From Labedella endophytica (GTDB lineage Bacteria; Actinomycetota; Actinomycetes; Actinomycetales; Microbacteriaceae), in contig NZ_RZGZ01000004.1 in the NCBI RefSeq assembly GCF_003990045.1, positions 124,001 to 188,000 of the forward strand: a stretch of DNA of 64,000 bases. The letters run 5' to 3'. Made by a program: the position numbers and the translations under genes. The notes under the pieces are model-generated. The model had not been told where the DNA came from and ran no database searches. It worked only from the letters and a program-made list of their open reading frames with translations. Of the stretch, positions 8,037-15,938 are shown piece after piece (position 1 is the first letter of the stretch; every line of letters starts with the position of its first letter).

Positions 8037-8810
8037 ATGGCCAGCACGAAGAAGAACGAATCCGCCCGCATGCGCGAGATCCGAGAGAAGGCGAACGAAC
8101 AGCGCCGCGCCGAACTGAAGGCGGCCGCACGCCGTCGCGCGCTCATCCAGGCGGGCATCATCGCGGTGATCATCGCGGTCGTCGCCGGCGGCGCCTTCGC
8201 CGTCTACAACGCGAGCCGGGGATCGAGCGAGCTCACGATCCCCGACGCGACGGCGACCGTCTCGGTCGACGGAGCGGAGACGCCGTTCTCGATCGACGAG
8301 TCCCGGATCCGCATCGGTGCCGACGACGCACCTGTGACGGTGGGACTCGTCGAGGACTACTCCTGCCCCCACTTCCAGGAGTACGAAGCAGAGATCGGCT
8401 CGACGATCACGGACCTCGTCGCGGACGGCTCGATCGCGTTCGAGATGACCCCCGTGCAGATCGTGACGAACTACGGCGTGCGTGCGGGCAGCGCGGCTGC
8501 GTGCGTCGCGGTCGACGAGCCGTCGTCGTGGCTGACGGTGCACGAGGCGCTCTTCGAGCGACACGACGGGAGGTCGGACGGGTGGCGGAACACCGACCTG
8601 CGCGAGTTCGTCGAGGGTCTCGGCGTCTCGAACACCGATGCGCTCGACTGCATCGAGGACGGGACGTACGAGAACTGGATCCGACAGAATACGACGGCGG
8701 CGTCGGAGGCCGGGATCACGAGCACACCGACCCTCCTGATCGACGGTGAGGCCGTGAGCCGTCTCACCGCCGAGCAGCTCCGTGCCCGGGTGGCGTCGCT
8801 CTCCGAGTGA
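8037..8810 (+). CDS. membrane-anchored DsbA-like thioredoxin-fold protein
   Basis: About 257 aa. A charged coiled N-terminus (residues 1-35) is followed by one membrane helix (37-58) and an extracellular DsbA_2/thioredoxin_4-type domain. The active-site region reads DYSCPHFQEYE, so the second Cys of CxxC is Phe. Two further Cys (AAACVAV, LDCIED) are present. The cis-Pro motif TSTPTLLIDG is intact. It follows the CopD-CtaG gene by 28 bp and is likely co-transcribed, fitting a role in copper or thiol handling outside the cell. With a single active-site Cys it may act as isomerase, chaperone or metal binder. Confidence 0.75.
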   Translation: MASTKKNESARMREIREKANEQRRAELKAAARRRALIQAGIIAVIIAVVAGGAFAVYNASRGSSELTIPDATATVSVDGAETPFSIDESRIRIGADDAPVTVGLVEDYSCPHFQEYEAEIGSTITDLVADGSIAFEMTPVQIVTNYGVRAGSAAACVAVDEPSSWLTVHEALFERHDGRSDGWRNTDLREFVEGLGVSNTDALDCIEDGTYENWIRQNTTAASEAGITSTPTLLIDGEAVSRLTAEQLRARVASLSE

Positions 8811-8978
8811 TCGTCGGCCCCGCGCGGCCCGGTGTCTGAGGAGATCCTGAGATCTCTACACAGTTTCCGGAGAATCCCTCGCGGCACCCCCCGAATAGGG
8901 TACAGATGGGAGAAGGGGGATCGCTCCGCTACCCGATTCGGGCGCGCAGGGGCGTCACGAATCGCAAGGAGGCTCCGA

Positions 8979-9239
8979 TTGATCGCGCTCATCGACGACG
9001 AGGCGACCTGGGTGTGCGTGATGAAGGCGGATCGCATTCTGGGTCTGCTCCCGGCGCACCAGATCGCGCACCTCGGGGACGCGTTCCCGTGGGCCGTCAC
9101 GGACAGCGACGTCGCCGTCGCTCGAACACACCTCATCGGCCCTCGGGTGCGCGCGATCGAGGTGGGGCGGCGGCTCGCCCGCCTGGCCGAGGACGAGGAT
9201 GCGCGCCTCGCCGTCGATCCTCTCAGCGATACGGCGTGA
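8979..9239 (+). CDS. small hypothetical protein, paralogue of the 9742 gene
   Basis: TTG start chosen because an AGGAGG-like box (AAGGAGG) sits 6 nt upstream and the product, LIALIDDEATWVCVMKADRI, then aligns end to end with the 84-aa protein at 9742. Shared residues include W, KADR.L, LP..QIA.LGD.FPW.VT and DVA.AR. About 86 aa, soluble, no known domain. The upstream 160 bp contains CCCGAATAGGGTA and CTACCCGATTCGGG, echoing the ACCCGAAT motifs before the second paralogue. Confidence 0.6.
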   Translation: MIALIDDEATWVCVMKADRILGLLPAHQIAHLGDAFPWAVTDSDVAVARTHLIGPRVRAIEVGRRLARLAEDEDARLAVDPLSDTA

Positions 9240-9741
9240 GACCACGGGCGGGTGAGCATTCGTCGGCGTCGTCGTCACCCCGATAGCGACTCGCGCGGAT
9301 TGTCCCCTTTTCGAGGGTGACCCCAGTACGGGGGCTACTCGCGTCGTTTACTTTCCCGTTGTATTGGATTTACCCGAATAGAAAGTACTGAATTGATTAC
9401 CCGAATCGATGAAGTAGAACCGTCGGCGTGCCCGCTCAGCGAGCGTCGATCCGTTTTCTCAATCCATGTGCGTCAGAGCGCCGAACCGTCCGTGGCGGTG
9501 GTAGCGCTCCGCTGAACCACCCTCTCGGAAGATCGAACCCGAATCTCGATCCGACCGTTGCACGATGCCCTCCCGACACCCCTGCAGGCCGACCCAGCCT
9601 GGCGTGTACCCGAATTCACCGGGGGTGTGGCGGCTTTGAGCCGCCATTACGACCGATGCTGCGATTTTCTCGACGTTCCCGCGTCATGAATCCCAGCGGT
9701 CGTGCTCTCTCGCAGTGAACCCGAAAGAAAGCCCGAACAAA
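9240..9741. other. 500-bp intergenic region with repeated ACCCGAAT motifs and a paralogue relic
   Basis: Less GC-rich than its surroundings. ACCCGAAT occurs at about 9371, 9399, 9537 and 9607, and again inside the start of the 9742 gene. At 9393 TTGATTACCCGAATCGATGA resembles the first codons of the 9742 gene (MITRIDE) and then diverges in a 40-codon frame ending at 9515, so it looks like a decayed third copy. At 9300 TTGTCCCCTTTTCGAGG resembles a motif at 15840. Confidence 0.5.
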
Positions 9742-9996
9742 ATGATCACCCGAATCGACGAAGACACCATCTGGGAGACCGTCCAGAAGGCCGACCGCCT
9801 CCTCAACCGCCTCCCCGCCGAGCAGATCGCCTACCTCGGCGACGATTTCCCCTGGGACGTGACCGAGGACGATGTGGCCATCGCCCGTCGCAGCCTCAAG
9901 GGTGCGCGCGTGGGAGCCATCCAGCTCGGCTTCGAGATCGCGCAGCTCACTGTGCGTGAGAACACGGCTCGAGAGGACATCGCGCGCGGCGCGTGA
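9742..9996 (+). CDS. small hypothetical protein, paralogue of the 8979 gene
   Basis: An 84-aa protein starting MITRIDEDTIWETVQKADRL. Residues 10-60 align with the 8979 product (KADRLLNRLPAEQIAYLGDD, FPWDVT, DVAIAR). No membrane segment, signal or known motif; mixed charge, probably helical. An ATG nine codons earlier is not conserved in the paralogue. Followed at once by a run of four hairpins, the first of which may end its transcript. Confidence 0.65.
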   Translation: MITRIDEDTIWETVQKADRLLNRLPAEQIAYLGDDFPWDVTEDDVAIARRSLKGARVGAIQLGFEIAQLTVRENTAREDIARGA

Positions 9997-10039
9997 CCTC
10001 TTGCGTGTCGTCCGGCTCGGGGGAGCCGGTCGGCACTCG

Positions 10040-10069
10040 CGTCTGGCACGGGTGCGTCCGTGCCAGACG
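10040..10069 (+). terminator. hairpin 1, probable terminator
   Basis: Perfect 12-bp stem CGTCTGGCACGG / CCGTGCCAGACG with a 6-nt loop, 43 bp after the stop of the 9742 gene. There is no U-tract, so intrinsic termination would be of the GC-rich actinobacterial type. Confidence 0.6.
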
Positions 10070-10080
10070 CCACCGGCCGA

Positions 10081-10099
10081 GCGGACCTGTGCAGTCCGC
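10081..10099. other. hairpin 2
   Basis: A 6-bp stem GCGGAC / GTCCGC with a 7-nt loop, directly after hairpin 1. Weak alone; notable as part of a series of four. Confidence 0.4.
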
Positions 10100-10111
10100 C
10101 GTAGCCGGTCT

Positions 10112-10166
10112 GACGACGACCGTTGTGCGACTCCCATACCCGGGGCGTCGCACGGCGGTCGTCGTC
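10112..10166. other. hairpin 3, long stem
   Basis: Left arm GACGACGACCG-tt-GTGCGAC pairs with GTCGCAC-gg-CGGTCGTCGTC: 18 paired bases with one 2-nt internal mismatch and a loop of about 15 nt. Strongest structure in the series. Confidence 0.6.
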
Positions 10167-10204
10167 GTTTGCGCGGGCTCAGCCTTGGGGCGCACGTGCG
10201 GCTC

Positions 10205-10232
10205 GAGGGCGCCACCTCGTCGTGGCGCCCTC
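10205..10232. other. hairpin 4
   Basis: Perfect 11-bp stem GAGGGCGCCAC / GTGGCGCCCTC with a 6-nt loop, 125 bp before the next gene. The last 125 bp before the 10358 gene hold no other structure I can see. Confidence 0.55.
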
Positions 10233-10357
10233 GCCGAGCTCGTCGGAGGGCCCCTCTACGGAACGCGACCTGTCGTCCACAATGCGGTCCCTCTGATCGG
10301 GGCGGCGCGTCGTCGCACCCCCTGGAGTGCACGTGACGGCTGTGCAAGCCTGGACGT

Positions 10358-10936
10358 ATGACGGATGCACACGAGAAGGACGAGCCCACCCAGGCACCGG
10401 CCGCCACCCCGGCACCGATCGCGACCGAGGTCGGAGCGGACGTCGATCGCGCACCCATCGCGGACGTCGGCTCGGCGGTGTTCGAGGGCGTCGAGGCGTA
10501 CCGTCCCGACGAGGTGTTCCACGGCGTCGCGACATACAGCGGCGACGATGCCTACACGGCCACCCCCGCGACCGGCGGCTCCGCCGCTTACGAGGGAGCG
10601 AGCGCCTACGGCGTCGCCGGCGCCTACGAGCCCGAGGGGGCCTACGTGCCCGCCGTCACTCCCGTGGCCGCCGAGGACATCGTGCCGGACGGGGCCGCCC
10701 CGTCGAAGAGCGGCGAACCCGCGCGCGTCGACCCGATCGGCGTCTATGTGCCCGAAGACGTGCCGGCTGCTGCGCTCCCGCAGAACGAGATCGCCGACGC
10801 GGAAGCCGCATCGACCGATGTGTCGGCCGACGCTGCCGACGCGCTCCCCGGATCCGCGGTGGCACCCGAGACGGGTGAGCCCGTCACCCCGGCCGATGCC
10901 ACGTCGGGCCCGAGCGCCGTCCGCTTCGACGACTGA
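10358..10936 (+). CDS. low-complexity acidic protein with Tyr-spaced repeats
   Basis: A 192-aa, very acidic, Ala/Pro/Val-rich protein with no hydrophobic helix and no signal peptide; probably disordered. Residues 45-100 hold a loose repeat with Tyr every 8-12 residues: FEGVEAY, FHGVATY, GDDAY, AAYEGASAY, VAGAY, PEGAYVP, and later GVYVPEDV. No family recognised. Codon bias and GC match the genome, so it looks like a real gene. Such spaced Tyr could be binding or modification sites, which is speculation. Confidence 0.6.
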   Translation: MTDAHEKDEPTQAPAATPAPIATEVGADVDRAPIADVGSAVFEGVEAYRPDEVFHGVATYSGDDAYTATPATGGSAAYEGASAYGVAGAYEPEGAYVPAVTPVAAEDIVPDGAAPSKSGEPARVDPIGVYVPEDVPAAALPQNEIADAEAASTDVSADAADALPGSAVAPETGEPVTPADATSGPSAVRFDD

Positions 10937-10948
10937 CCGGCCGAGCGT

Positions 10949-12133
10949 TCACCTCCTCCGGTCCGCGAGCAACGCGGAGACCTGAGCGCCGATCGCTCCC
11001 GCTCGGCGGCCGGCCAGTATCACCGGCTCGTCGTCCGTGACGAGGACCACGGGTCCCGGAACCCACGGGTAGACCGAAGGCGACGAGCCGACGTGCCGGA
11101 TGTCGCTGATGGGGATGGTCACCGAGGCGGCCTCGCCGCTCACGTCGTGGATCTCGATGGTGTCCCGTGTCGTGTCGACCCGCACGAACCGGGGACCAGA
11201 CGACAGCACGTCTACTCCGCCCGAGCGCATCGGTTCGACGTGGAGGCGCTGCGCCCGGGCGACCGCCACGGCCACCGCGAGTGCCACGACCATGAGGACG
11301 GCGAGGGCGACCACGAGCACCACCGGATTGGCGGCGGCCGAGCGGGCGAGGACGAACACGACGGCCGCTACGATGACGGCCGCCGCGAGGGGGCGCGCCC
11401 AGCGGGGGAGTTCCGGCTCCGGGGCGCTCTCGGGTCCGCCGAGCGCCCGTCGCCGCAGCAGATACGCCTGACGATCGAGCGCTGTCCGGTTCCACGCGAG
11501 CTGTCGTCGCCAGTACTCATGCCCGGACGTGCAGGAGAGGGCGATCCCCGACACCGCCACGATCCCGGAGGCCACGATCGCCATGACACGGCCGGTCACC
11601 TCTCCCGGTTCACGGAGGGTGTCGAAGACGGAGATAGAGGCGAGGATCGCCGTCATCAGTCCGATGACCATCGAGACGATCGGACGCCACCCGGAGAGGG
11701 CACCGAGCCGACCGAGGCCGACATTCCGGGCCACGACCTCGAGATCGGCGCTGTCTCGGGCGTCCCAGATCGTCGCGAGGCGGGGGCCGAGGTCGCCCGG
11801 TGGGAGTGCGCGCGCGGCCTCGGTGCGGTCGCGCATCGACCAGTCGCGCCGTTCGGCCTCGAGGCGCCCCGAGGTCGTGACGTGACGTCGGAGGATCCAG
11901 ACCCACACCGCCAGGATCGCGCCGAACACAGCGATCCGGACGGGATTCGGACCGCCGTCGTCCCCTGTGAGACCGGCCGCGAGAAGTGCGATACTCGCGA
12001 TGATCGGCGGCCCGAGCCGTCGCACCGCCCACCGCCGGTTCGTCAGCCCGGCGAGCGTCGCACGCTGCATCGTCAGGAGTTCGGCGCGCGTCGTCGCACG
12101 CCGCTCACCGCCGGTGTGCGACTCGCTGCTCAT
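10949..12133 (-). CDS. hypothetical membrane protein, 394 aa
   Basis: Starts MSSESHTGGERRATTRAELL. Hydrophobic helices appear in pairs: residues 43-58 and 69-84, about 150-170 and 185-205, and about 255-272 and 278-298. A C-terminal soluble part of about 95 residues (VRVDTTRDTIEIHDVSG, IRHVGSSPSVYPWVPG) looks like a beta-rich PH-like domain. No known family assigned. It is 53 bp downstream of, and on the same strand as, a MarR gene, so the two may be co-transcribed. Confidence 0.65.
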   Translation of the reverse strand: MSSESHTGGERRATTRAELLTMQRATLAGLTNRRWAVRRLGPPIIASIALLAAGLTGDDGGPNPVRIAVFGAILAVWVWILRRHVTTSGRLEAERRDWSMRDRTEAARALPPGDLGPRLATIWDARDSADLEVVARNVGLGRLGALSGWRPIVSMVIGLMTAILASISVFDTLREPGEVTGRVMAIVASGIVAVSGIALSCTSGHEYWRRQLAWNRTALDRQAYLLRRRALGGPESAPEPELPRWARPLAAAVIVAAVVFVLARSAAANPVVLVVALAVLMVVALAVAVAVARAQRLHVEPMRSGGVDVLSSGPRFVRVDTTRDTIEIHDVSGEAASVTIPISDIRHVGSSPSVYPWVPGPVVLVTDDEPVILAGRRAGAIGAQVSALLADRRR

Positions 12134-12186
12134 GTTCTCCCCGGGGCCGATTCGGTGCTCGACAGGATAGGGGGCGGTCAGGCGCG

Positions 12187-12669
12187 TCAGCCAGTCGTCG
12201 AGCCCACGCGGCCGAGGAGCGACGCGAGGGTTCGGCGCTCCTCGGCGCTGAGGGAGGAGAGGAGATCCTCTTCGGTGGCGAGGTGGTCGGGGAGCACGCT
12301 GTCCACGAGTTCGGCGCCCGCGGACGTGAGCTCGACGAGCTTTCCCCGCCGGTCCTCCGGGTGGGGGAGTCGCCGGATGAGGCCGAGGGCTTCGAGTCGG
12401 TTGAGGCGCTGCGCGACGGCGCTCGACGTGACCATCGCGTCCTCCGCGAGCTGCGCCGGCGTGATCCGATAGGGAGCGCCTTGGCGTGTGAGCGTCGCGA
12501 GCACGTCGAAGGTGCCGGAGTCGATGCCGTGACGGGTGAAGGTCGCATCGAGCTGCGACTGCACGCGGGCGACGGCCCGGCTGAGTCGGCCGATGACGCC
12601 CATCGGCGCCACGTCCAGATCGGGTCGTTCGATCGCCCATTGCGCGAGGATGTGGTCGACGTGATCCAT
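12187..12669 (-). CDS. MarR-family transcriptional regulator
   Basis: About 160 aa. Winged-helix core at residues 50-115: FDVLATLTRQGAPYRITPAQ, LAEDAMVTSSAVAQRLNRLE, then the wing HPEDRRGKLVELT with the conserved D-R-R. Divergent from an EamA transporter with two palindromic sites between the genes, the usual arrangement for a MarR repressor of an exporter. A GTG one codon upstream (12672) is an alternative start. Confidence 0.9.
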   Translation of the reverse strand: MDHVDHILAQWAIERPDLDVAPMGVIGRLSRAVARVQSQLDATFTRHGIDSGTFDVLATLTRQGAPYRITPAQLAEDAMVTSSAVAQRLNRLEALGLIRRLPHPEDRRGKLVELTSAGAELVDSVLPDHLATEEDLLSSLSAEERRTLASLLGRVGSTTG

Positions 12670-12683
12670 CACCCGATCATATC

Positions 12684-12718
12684 GCTAAGCACTGAGCTAC
12701 TATAGCTAAGTGCTTAGC
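12684..12718. promoter_or_regulatory. MarR operator, two palindromic sites
   Basis: GCTAAGTGCTTAGC (12705-12718) is a perfect 14-bp palindrome, and GCTAAGCACTGAGC (12684-12697) is a degenerate copy 7 bp away. Both lie between the MarR and EamA starts; the second overlaps the EamA GTG codon. Confidence 0.75.
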
Positions 12719-13648
12719 AACAGGACTCTCGTCATCCTCCTCACCGCCCTCGCGCCCGCGCTGTGGGGAACGACCTACATCACGGCGTCGACCGTCTTCG
12801 AGCCGGGTCACCCGTTGCTCACGGCCACACTGCGCGCCCTGCCCGCCGGGCTGATCCTGCTCGCGATCGCTCGCCGCCGTCCGCGCGGCGCCTGGTGGTG
12901 GAAGTCCGTGGTCCTCGGCACACTCAACATCGCGGTGTTCTTCGGGTGCCTCTTCGTGGCGGCCGATCGCCTCCCGGGTGGTGTGGCCGCCGTGATCGGC
13001 GGGGTCCAGCCCCTGCTCGTCGCCGTCCTCGGCGCGCGGTTCCTCGGAGAGCGCATCAACACCCTCATCCTGGGCGCCGGCGTGGCCGGGGTGGTGGGTG
13101 TGGGCCTCATCGTGCTGCAGGCGCACGCGGGGCTCGACGCGCTCGGGGTCGGGGCGGCACTCGGCGGCGCCGCATCGATGGGAGTCGGGACCATCCTCGC
13201 GAAGCGCTGGGCCGGGTCCCACGCTCCGATCGCGACGACGTCCTGGCAACTCCTCGCCGGTGGGCTCGTCCTCGCCGTGGCCACCGCCGTGATGGAGCCG
13301 CTGCCCACCGCGGTACCGGGCATCGCCGCGATCCTCGGCCACGTCTACCTCGCGGTCGTCGGCACCGCCCTCGCCTACGTGCTCTGGTTCCGCGGCATCG
13401 CGATCCTGCCCACCCGCATCCCGGCCTTCCTGGGTCTGCTCAGCCCGATCGTCGCCCTCGGTATCGGACTCACCGTGGCGGGTGAGACCCTCTCCCTCAC
13501 TCAGATACTCGGGCTCGTCCTCGTGCTGGCGTCCGTGGCGGTCGCGGTCGTGACGTCCACACGCGGTTCGACACCGCCCGGGTCCCGCGGTGCGTCGAAC
13601 ACGACCGGGCGCAGACCGGCGGGTGCGGGTGTCGGGGCTCGCTCGTAG
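12710..13648 (+). CDS. EamA-family drug/metabolite transporter
   Basis: A 312-aa protein with about ten membrane helices in two EamA repeats: first LLTALAPALWGTTYITAS through AGVVGVGLIVLQ, second LGGAASMGVGTILAKRW through LGLVLVLASVAVAVV. Likely exports a small metabolite or drug. The GTG start lies inside the operator palindrome, so bound MarR would cover the translation start site on the DNA. The last 30 residues are basic and Gly-rich. Confidence 0.85.
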   Translation: MLSNRTLVILLTALAPALWGTTYITASTVFEPGHPLLTATLRALPAGLILLAIARRRPRGAWWWKSVVLGTLNIAVFFGCLFVAADRLPGGVAAVIGGVQPLLVAVLGARFLGERINTLILGAGVAGVVGVGLIVLQAHAGLDALGVGAALGGAASMGVGTILAKRWAGSHAPIATTSWQLLAGGLVLAVATAVMEPLPTAVPGIAAILGHVYLAVVGTALAYVLWFRGIAILPTRIPAFLGLLSPIVALGIGLTVAGETLSLTQILGLVLVLASVAVAVVTSTRGSTPPGSRGASNTTGRRPAGAGVGARS

Positions 13649-13649
13649 G

Positions 13650-14231
13650 ATGAGCGCCATGGTGAGCTTCGCGGACAAGCCCATCCTCGACCTCACGATC
13701 GAGCAGTGGGAGAAGTATCTGGCCGCGTCGCCGGATGACGGCGGCGTCCGACTGAAGCTGCGCAAGAAGAACTCACAGGCTCCCGGGATCACCTGGTCGG
13801 AGGCGCTCGACGTCGCCCTCTGCTACGGCTGGATCGACGGACAGGCCGGACGCTTCGACGAGGACTACACGCTCCAGGCGTTCACGCCGCGGCGGAAGAA
13901 CAGCCCGTGGTCGCAGATCAATCGCGAGCACGTCGCGCGCCTCGTCGAGGAGGGGCGGATGCGACCCGGCGGGCTCGCCGAGATCGAGCGGGCGAAGGCC
14001 GACGGCCGCTGGGACGCGGCATACCGGCAGAAGGACGCCGTCGCACCGCCCGACCTGCAGGCGGCGCTCGATGCGAACCCCGAGGCCGCCGCGTTCATCG
14101 CCGGGCTGTCGGCGGTCGCCCGGTTCCGCATCTACTTCCGGCTCGGCACCATCAAGACGCCAGCGGTGCGTGCGGCGCGGATCGCCGACGTCGTGGAGAA
14201 GGCGGCCCGCGGCGAGGACCACTACGGCTGA
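13650..14231 (+). CDS. YdeI/OmpD-associated family protein
   Basis: About 193 aa. Typical family motifs: GVRLKLRKKNSQAPGITWSE, ALDVALCYGWIDGQ, FTPRRKNSPWSQIN, then a helical C-terminus ending in DVVEKAARG. The family is widespread, cytoplasmic and of uncertain biochemical role. The start (MSAMVSF) lies 1 bp after the EamA stop, so it is probably translated from the same mRNA. An ATG three codons in is an alternative. Confidence 0.85.
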   Translation: MSAMVSFADKPILDLTIEQWEKYLAASPDDGGVRLKLRKKNSQAPGITWSEALDVALCYGWIDGQAGRFDEDYTLQAFTPRRKNSPWSQINREHVARLVEEGRMRPGGLAEIERAKADGRWDAAYRQKDAVAPPDLQAALDANPEAAAFIAGLSAVARFRIYFRLGTIKTPAVRAARIADVVEKAARGEDHYG

Positions 14232-14252
14232 ACGCGGCTGCGCCGCCGTCCG

Positions 14253-15746
14253 CTACAACGCGTCGGAGCGGAAGGTGAAGCGGCCCGCCAGCAGGGTCGC
14301 CGCCACGGGCATACGGCGGAACACGTCGTCGTCGACCTCGAGCGGATCGGCGTCGAGGAGCACGATGTCGGCGACGTCGCCCACCGCCACCTCGGTGCGC
14401 CCCCGGGACGAGGCGGTCAGGGCGTCGCGGCGCGAGACCGCCTGCTCGGGGTGCCACGGCTCGCGGCCGTCGTCGCGGGCCCGTGCGGTCGCGGCGGACA
14501 TCGTGATCCACGGGTCGAGCGGGGCGACGGGGGCGTCCGATCCGAAGGCGAGCGTCGCACCCGCCTCGCGCAGGGAACGCAGGGGGAATGCGCGGTCCGT
14601 CTGGCCCGGCCAGTTGAGCTCGGCCGCATCGCGGTCGTCGAGGGCGTGCTCGGGCTGGACGCTCGCGGTCACCCCGAGGGCACCGAAGCGCGCGACCTCC
14701 TCGGGGCGCAGGAACTGCGCGTGCTCGACGCGGCCGGCCACCCCGACCCGCTCGTACGCATTCAGGGCGATCCGGTTCGCGGCGTCGCCGATCGCGTGCA
14801 CGGCCGGGGTGAAGCCGGCGGCCGTCGCGCGCTCGAGCAGCGCGACGAGTTCCTCCTCCGTCACCGTGAGCATGCCGTGCCCGCCGTTCGGGTACGCGTC
14901 GACGCAATAGGCGGTGCGGGTGTTGAGCGAGCCGTCGATGAGGACCTTGAGCGGACCGGTGCGCAGGAGGTCGGCGGAGGCGTCCGAGATCGGCTCGCCC
15001 GTGCGGAGGCCCTCCGCGATCGCGAGGTCGAGGTGTTCCGCGTACACACCCACGTCCACGCGGAAGGTGCGGAAGCCACCGCCGAAGCGGCGCAGCCACC
15101 CGTCGCGGTTCCAGGCCATCTCGAGGTCAACGACGCCCACGACGCCGCGGGCCGCGGCGCCGGCCGCCGCCTCCGCGACCCACGCGTCGATCAGGGTGTC
15201 GGGGAGATCGGCGAGCGCTTGCGTGATCTCGAACGCGTCGTCCTCGCGCAGGAGACCGTCCTCCGCGAGGGAGACGCCGAATGTCGTGGCGGCGAGCGAG
15301 TTCATCCAGACGCAGTGCAGGTCGTGGCTCACGAGCACGGTTGGTCGGTCGCCCATCGCCTCGTCGATCGCCCGCAGGGAGGGCTCGTCCCCCCAGACGG
15401 CGTCGCGGAAACCGACGCCCACGAGGATGTTGCCCGGGGAGGCGGTGTCGGTGGGGAACCCGGCGATGAGGGCGAGTGTGGCCGCCGCCGAGTCCGCCGC
15501 GGACAGGTCGACGCGCTTCGCGGTGAGCGCCCAGGTCGTGATGTGGGCGTGCTCGTCCCAGAGCCCGGGGATGAGGAATCGCCCACCGGCGTCGATCTCC
15601 TCCACGGAGCCGGGCTCGGCCGGGACGCCGGAGGCGGAAACGGAGCCGGAGGCCGTGATGCTCTCGACGACGCCGTCCCGGATGCGGACATCGAGGAGAT
15701 CGGTCTCACCGGGGCGACGGACGGAGCGTAGGACGAGGGAGGTCAT
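14253..15746 (-). CDS. amidohydrolase-family protein (YtcJ-like)
   Basis: A 497-aa metal-dependent hydrolase of the amidohydrolase_3 type. Metal-site motifs: GLWDEHAHITTW near residue 67, HAIGDAANRIAL, VEHAQFL, and FGSDAPVAPLDPW with the catalytic Asp. Start at MTSLVLRSV; a longer frame adds only four codons. Convergent with the YdeI-like gene. The substrate cannot be read from sequence. Confidence 0.85.
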   Translation of the reverse strand: MTSLVLRSVRRPGETDLLDVRIRDGVVESITASGSVSASGVPAEPGSVEEIDAGGRFLIPGLWDEHAHITTWALTAKRVDLSAADSAAATLALIAGFPTDTASPGNILVGVGFRDAVWGDEPSLRAIDEAMGDRPTVLVSHDLHCVWMNSLAATTFGVSLAEDGLLREDDAFEITQALADLPDTLIDAWVAEAAAGAAARGVVGVVDLEMAWNRDGWLRRFGGGFRTFRVDVGVYAEHLDLAIAEGLRTGEPISDASADLLRTGPLKVLIDGSLNTRTAYCVDAYPNGGHGMLTVTEEELVALLERATAAGFTPAVHAIGDAANRIALNAYERVGVAGRVEHAQFLRPEEVARFGALGVTASVQPEHALDDRDAAELNWPGQTDRAFPLRSLREAGATLAFGSDAPVAPLDPWITMSAATARARDDGREPWHPEQAVSRRDALTASSRGRTEVAVGDVADIVLLDADPLEVDDDVFRRMPVAATLLAGRFTFRSDAL

Positions 15747-15839
15747 CGAGGGAAACACTAGCGAAGCGGAAGGCCCGTTGGGCCCGCCGCGGGTCCGTGG
15801 CGCGCGCGGCGTGGTGGGGCGTCCGCCGGGGACCAGAGC

Positions 15840-15862
15840 TTGTCCCCCTTTTAGAGGACACC
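15840..15862 (+). promoter_or_regulatory. TTGTCCCC motif with short hairpin upstream of 15939 operon
   Basis: TTGTCCCCCTTTTAGAGG here resembles TTGTCCCCTTTTCGAGG at 9300, upstream of another small-paralogue locus. CCCCTTT also pairs with AAAGGGG about 11 nt downstream. A possible shared regulatory site; the remainder of the 190-bp gap shows nothing else. Confidence 0.3.
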
Positions 15863-15938
15863 TGAAAGGGGAGGCGCGCTCAGGTTGTGCCCGATTGTAC
15901 GGTGAAGGAGCATCCTTTCACCCGAGAGAGGTAACGCA

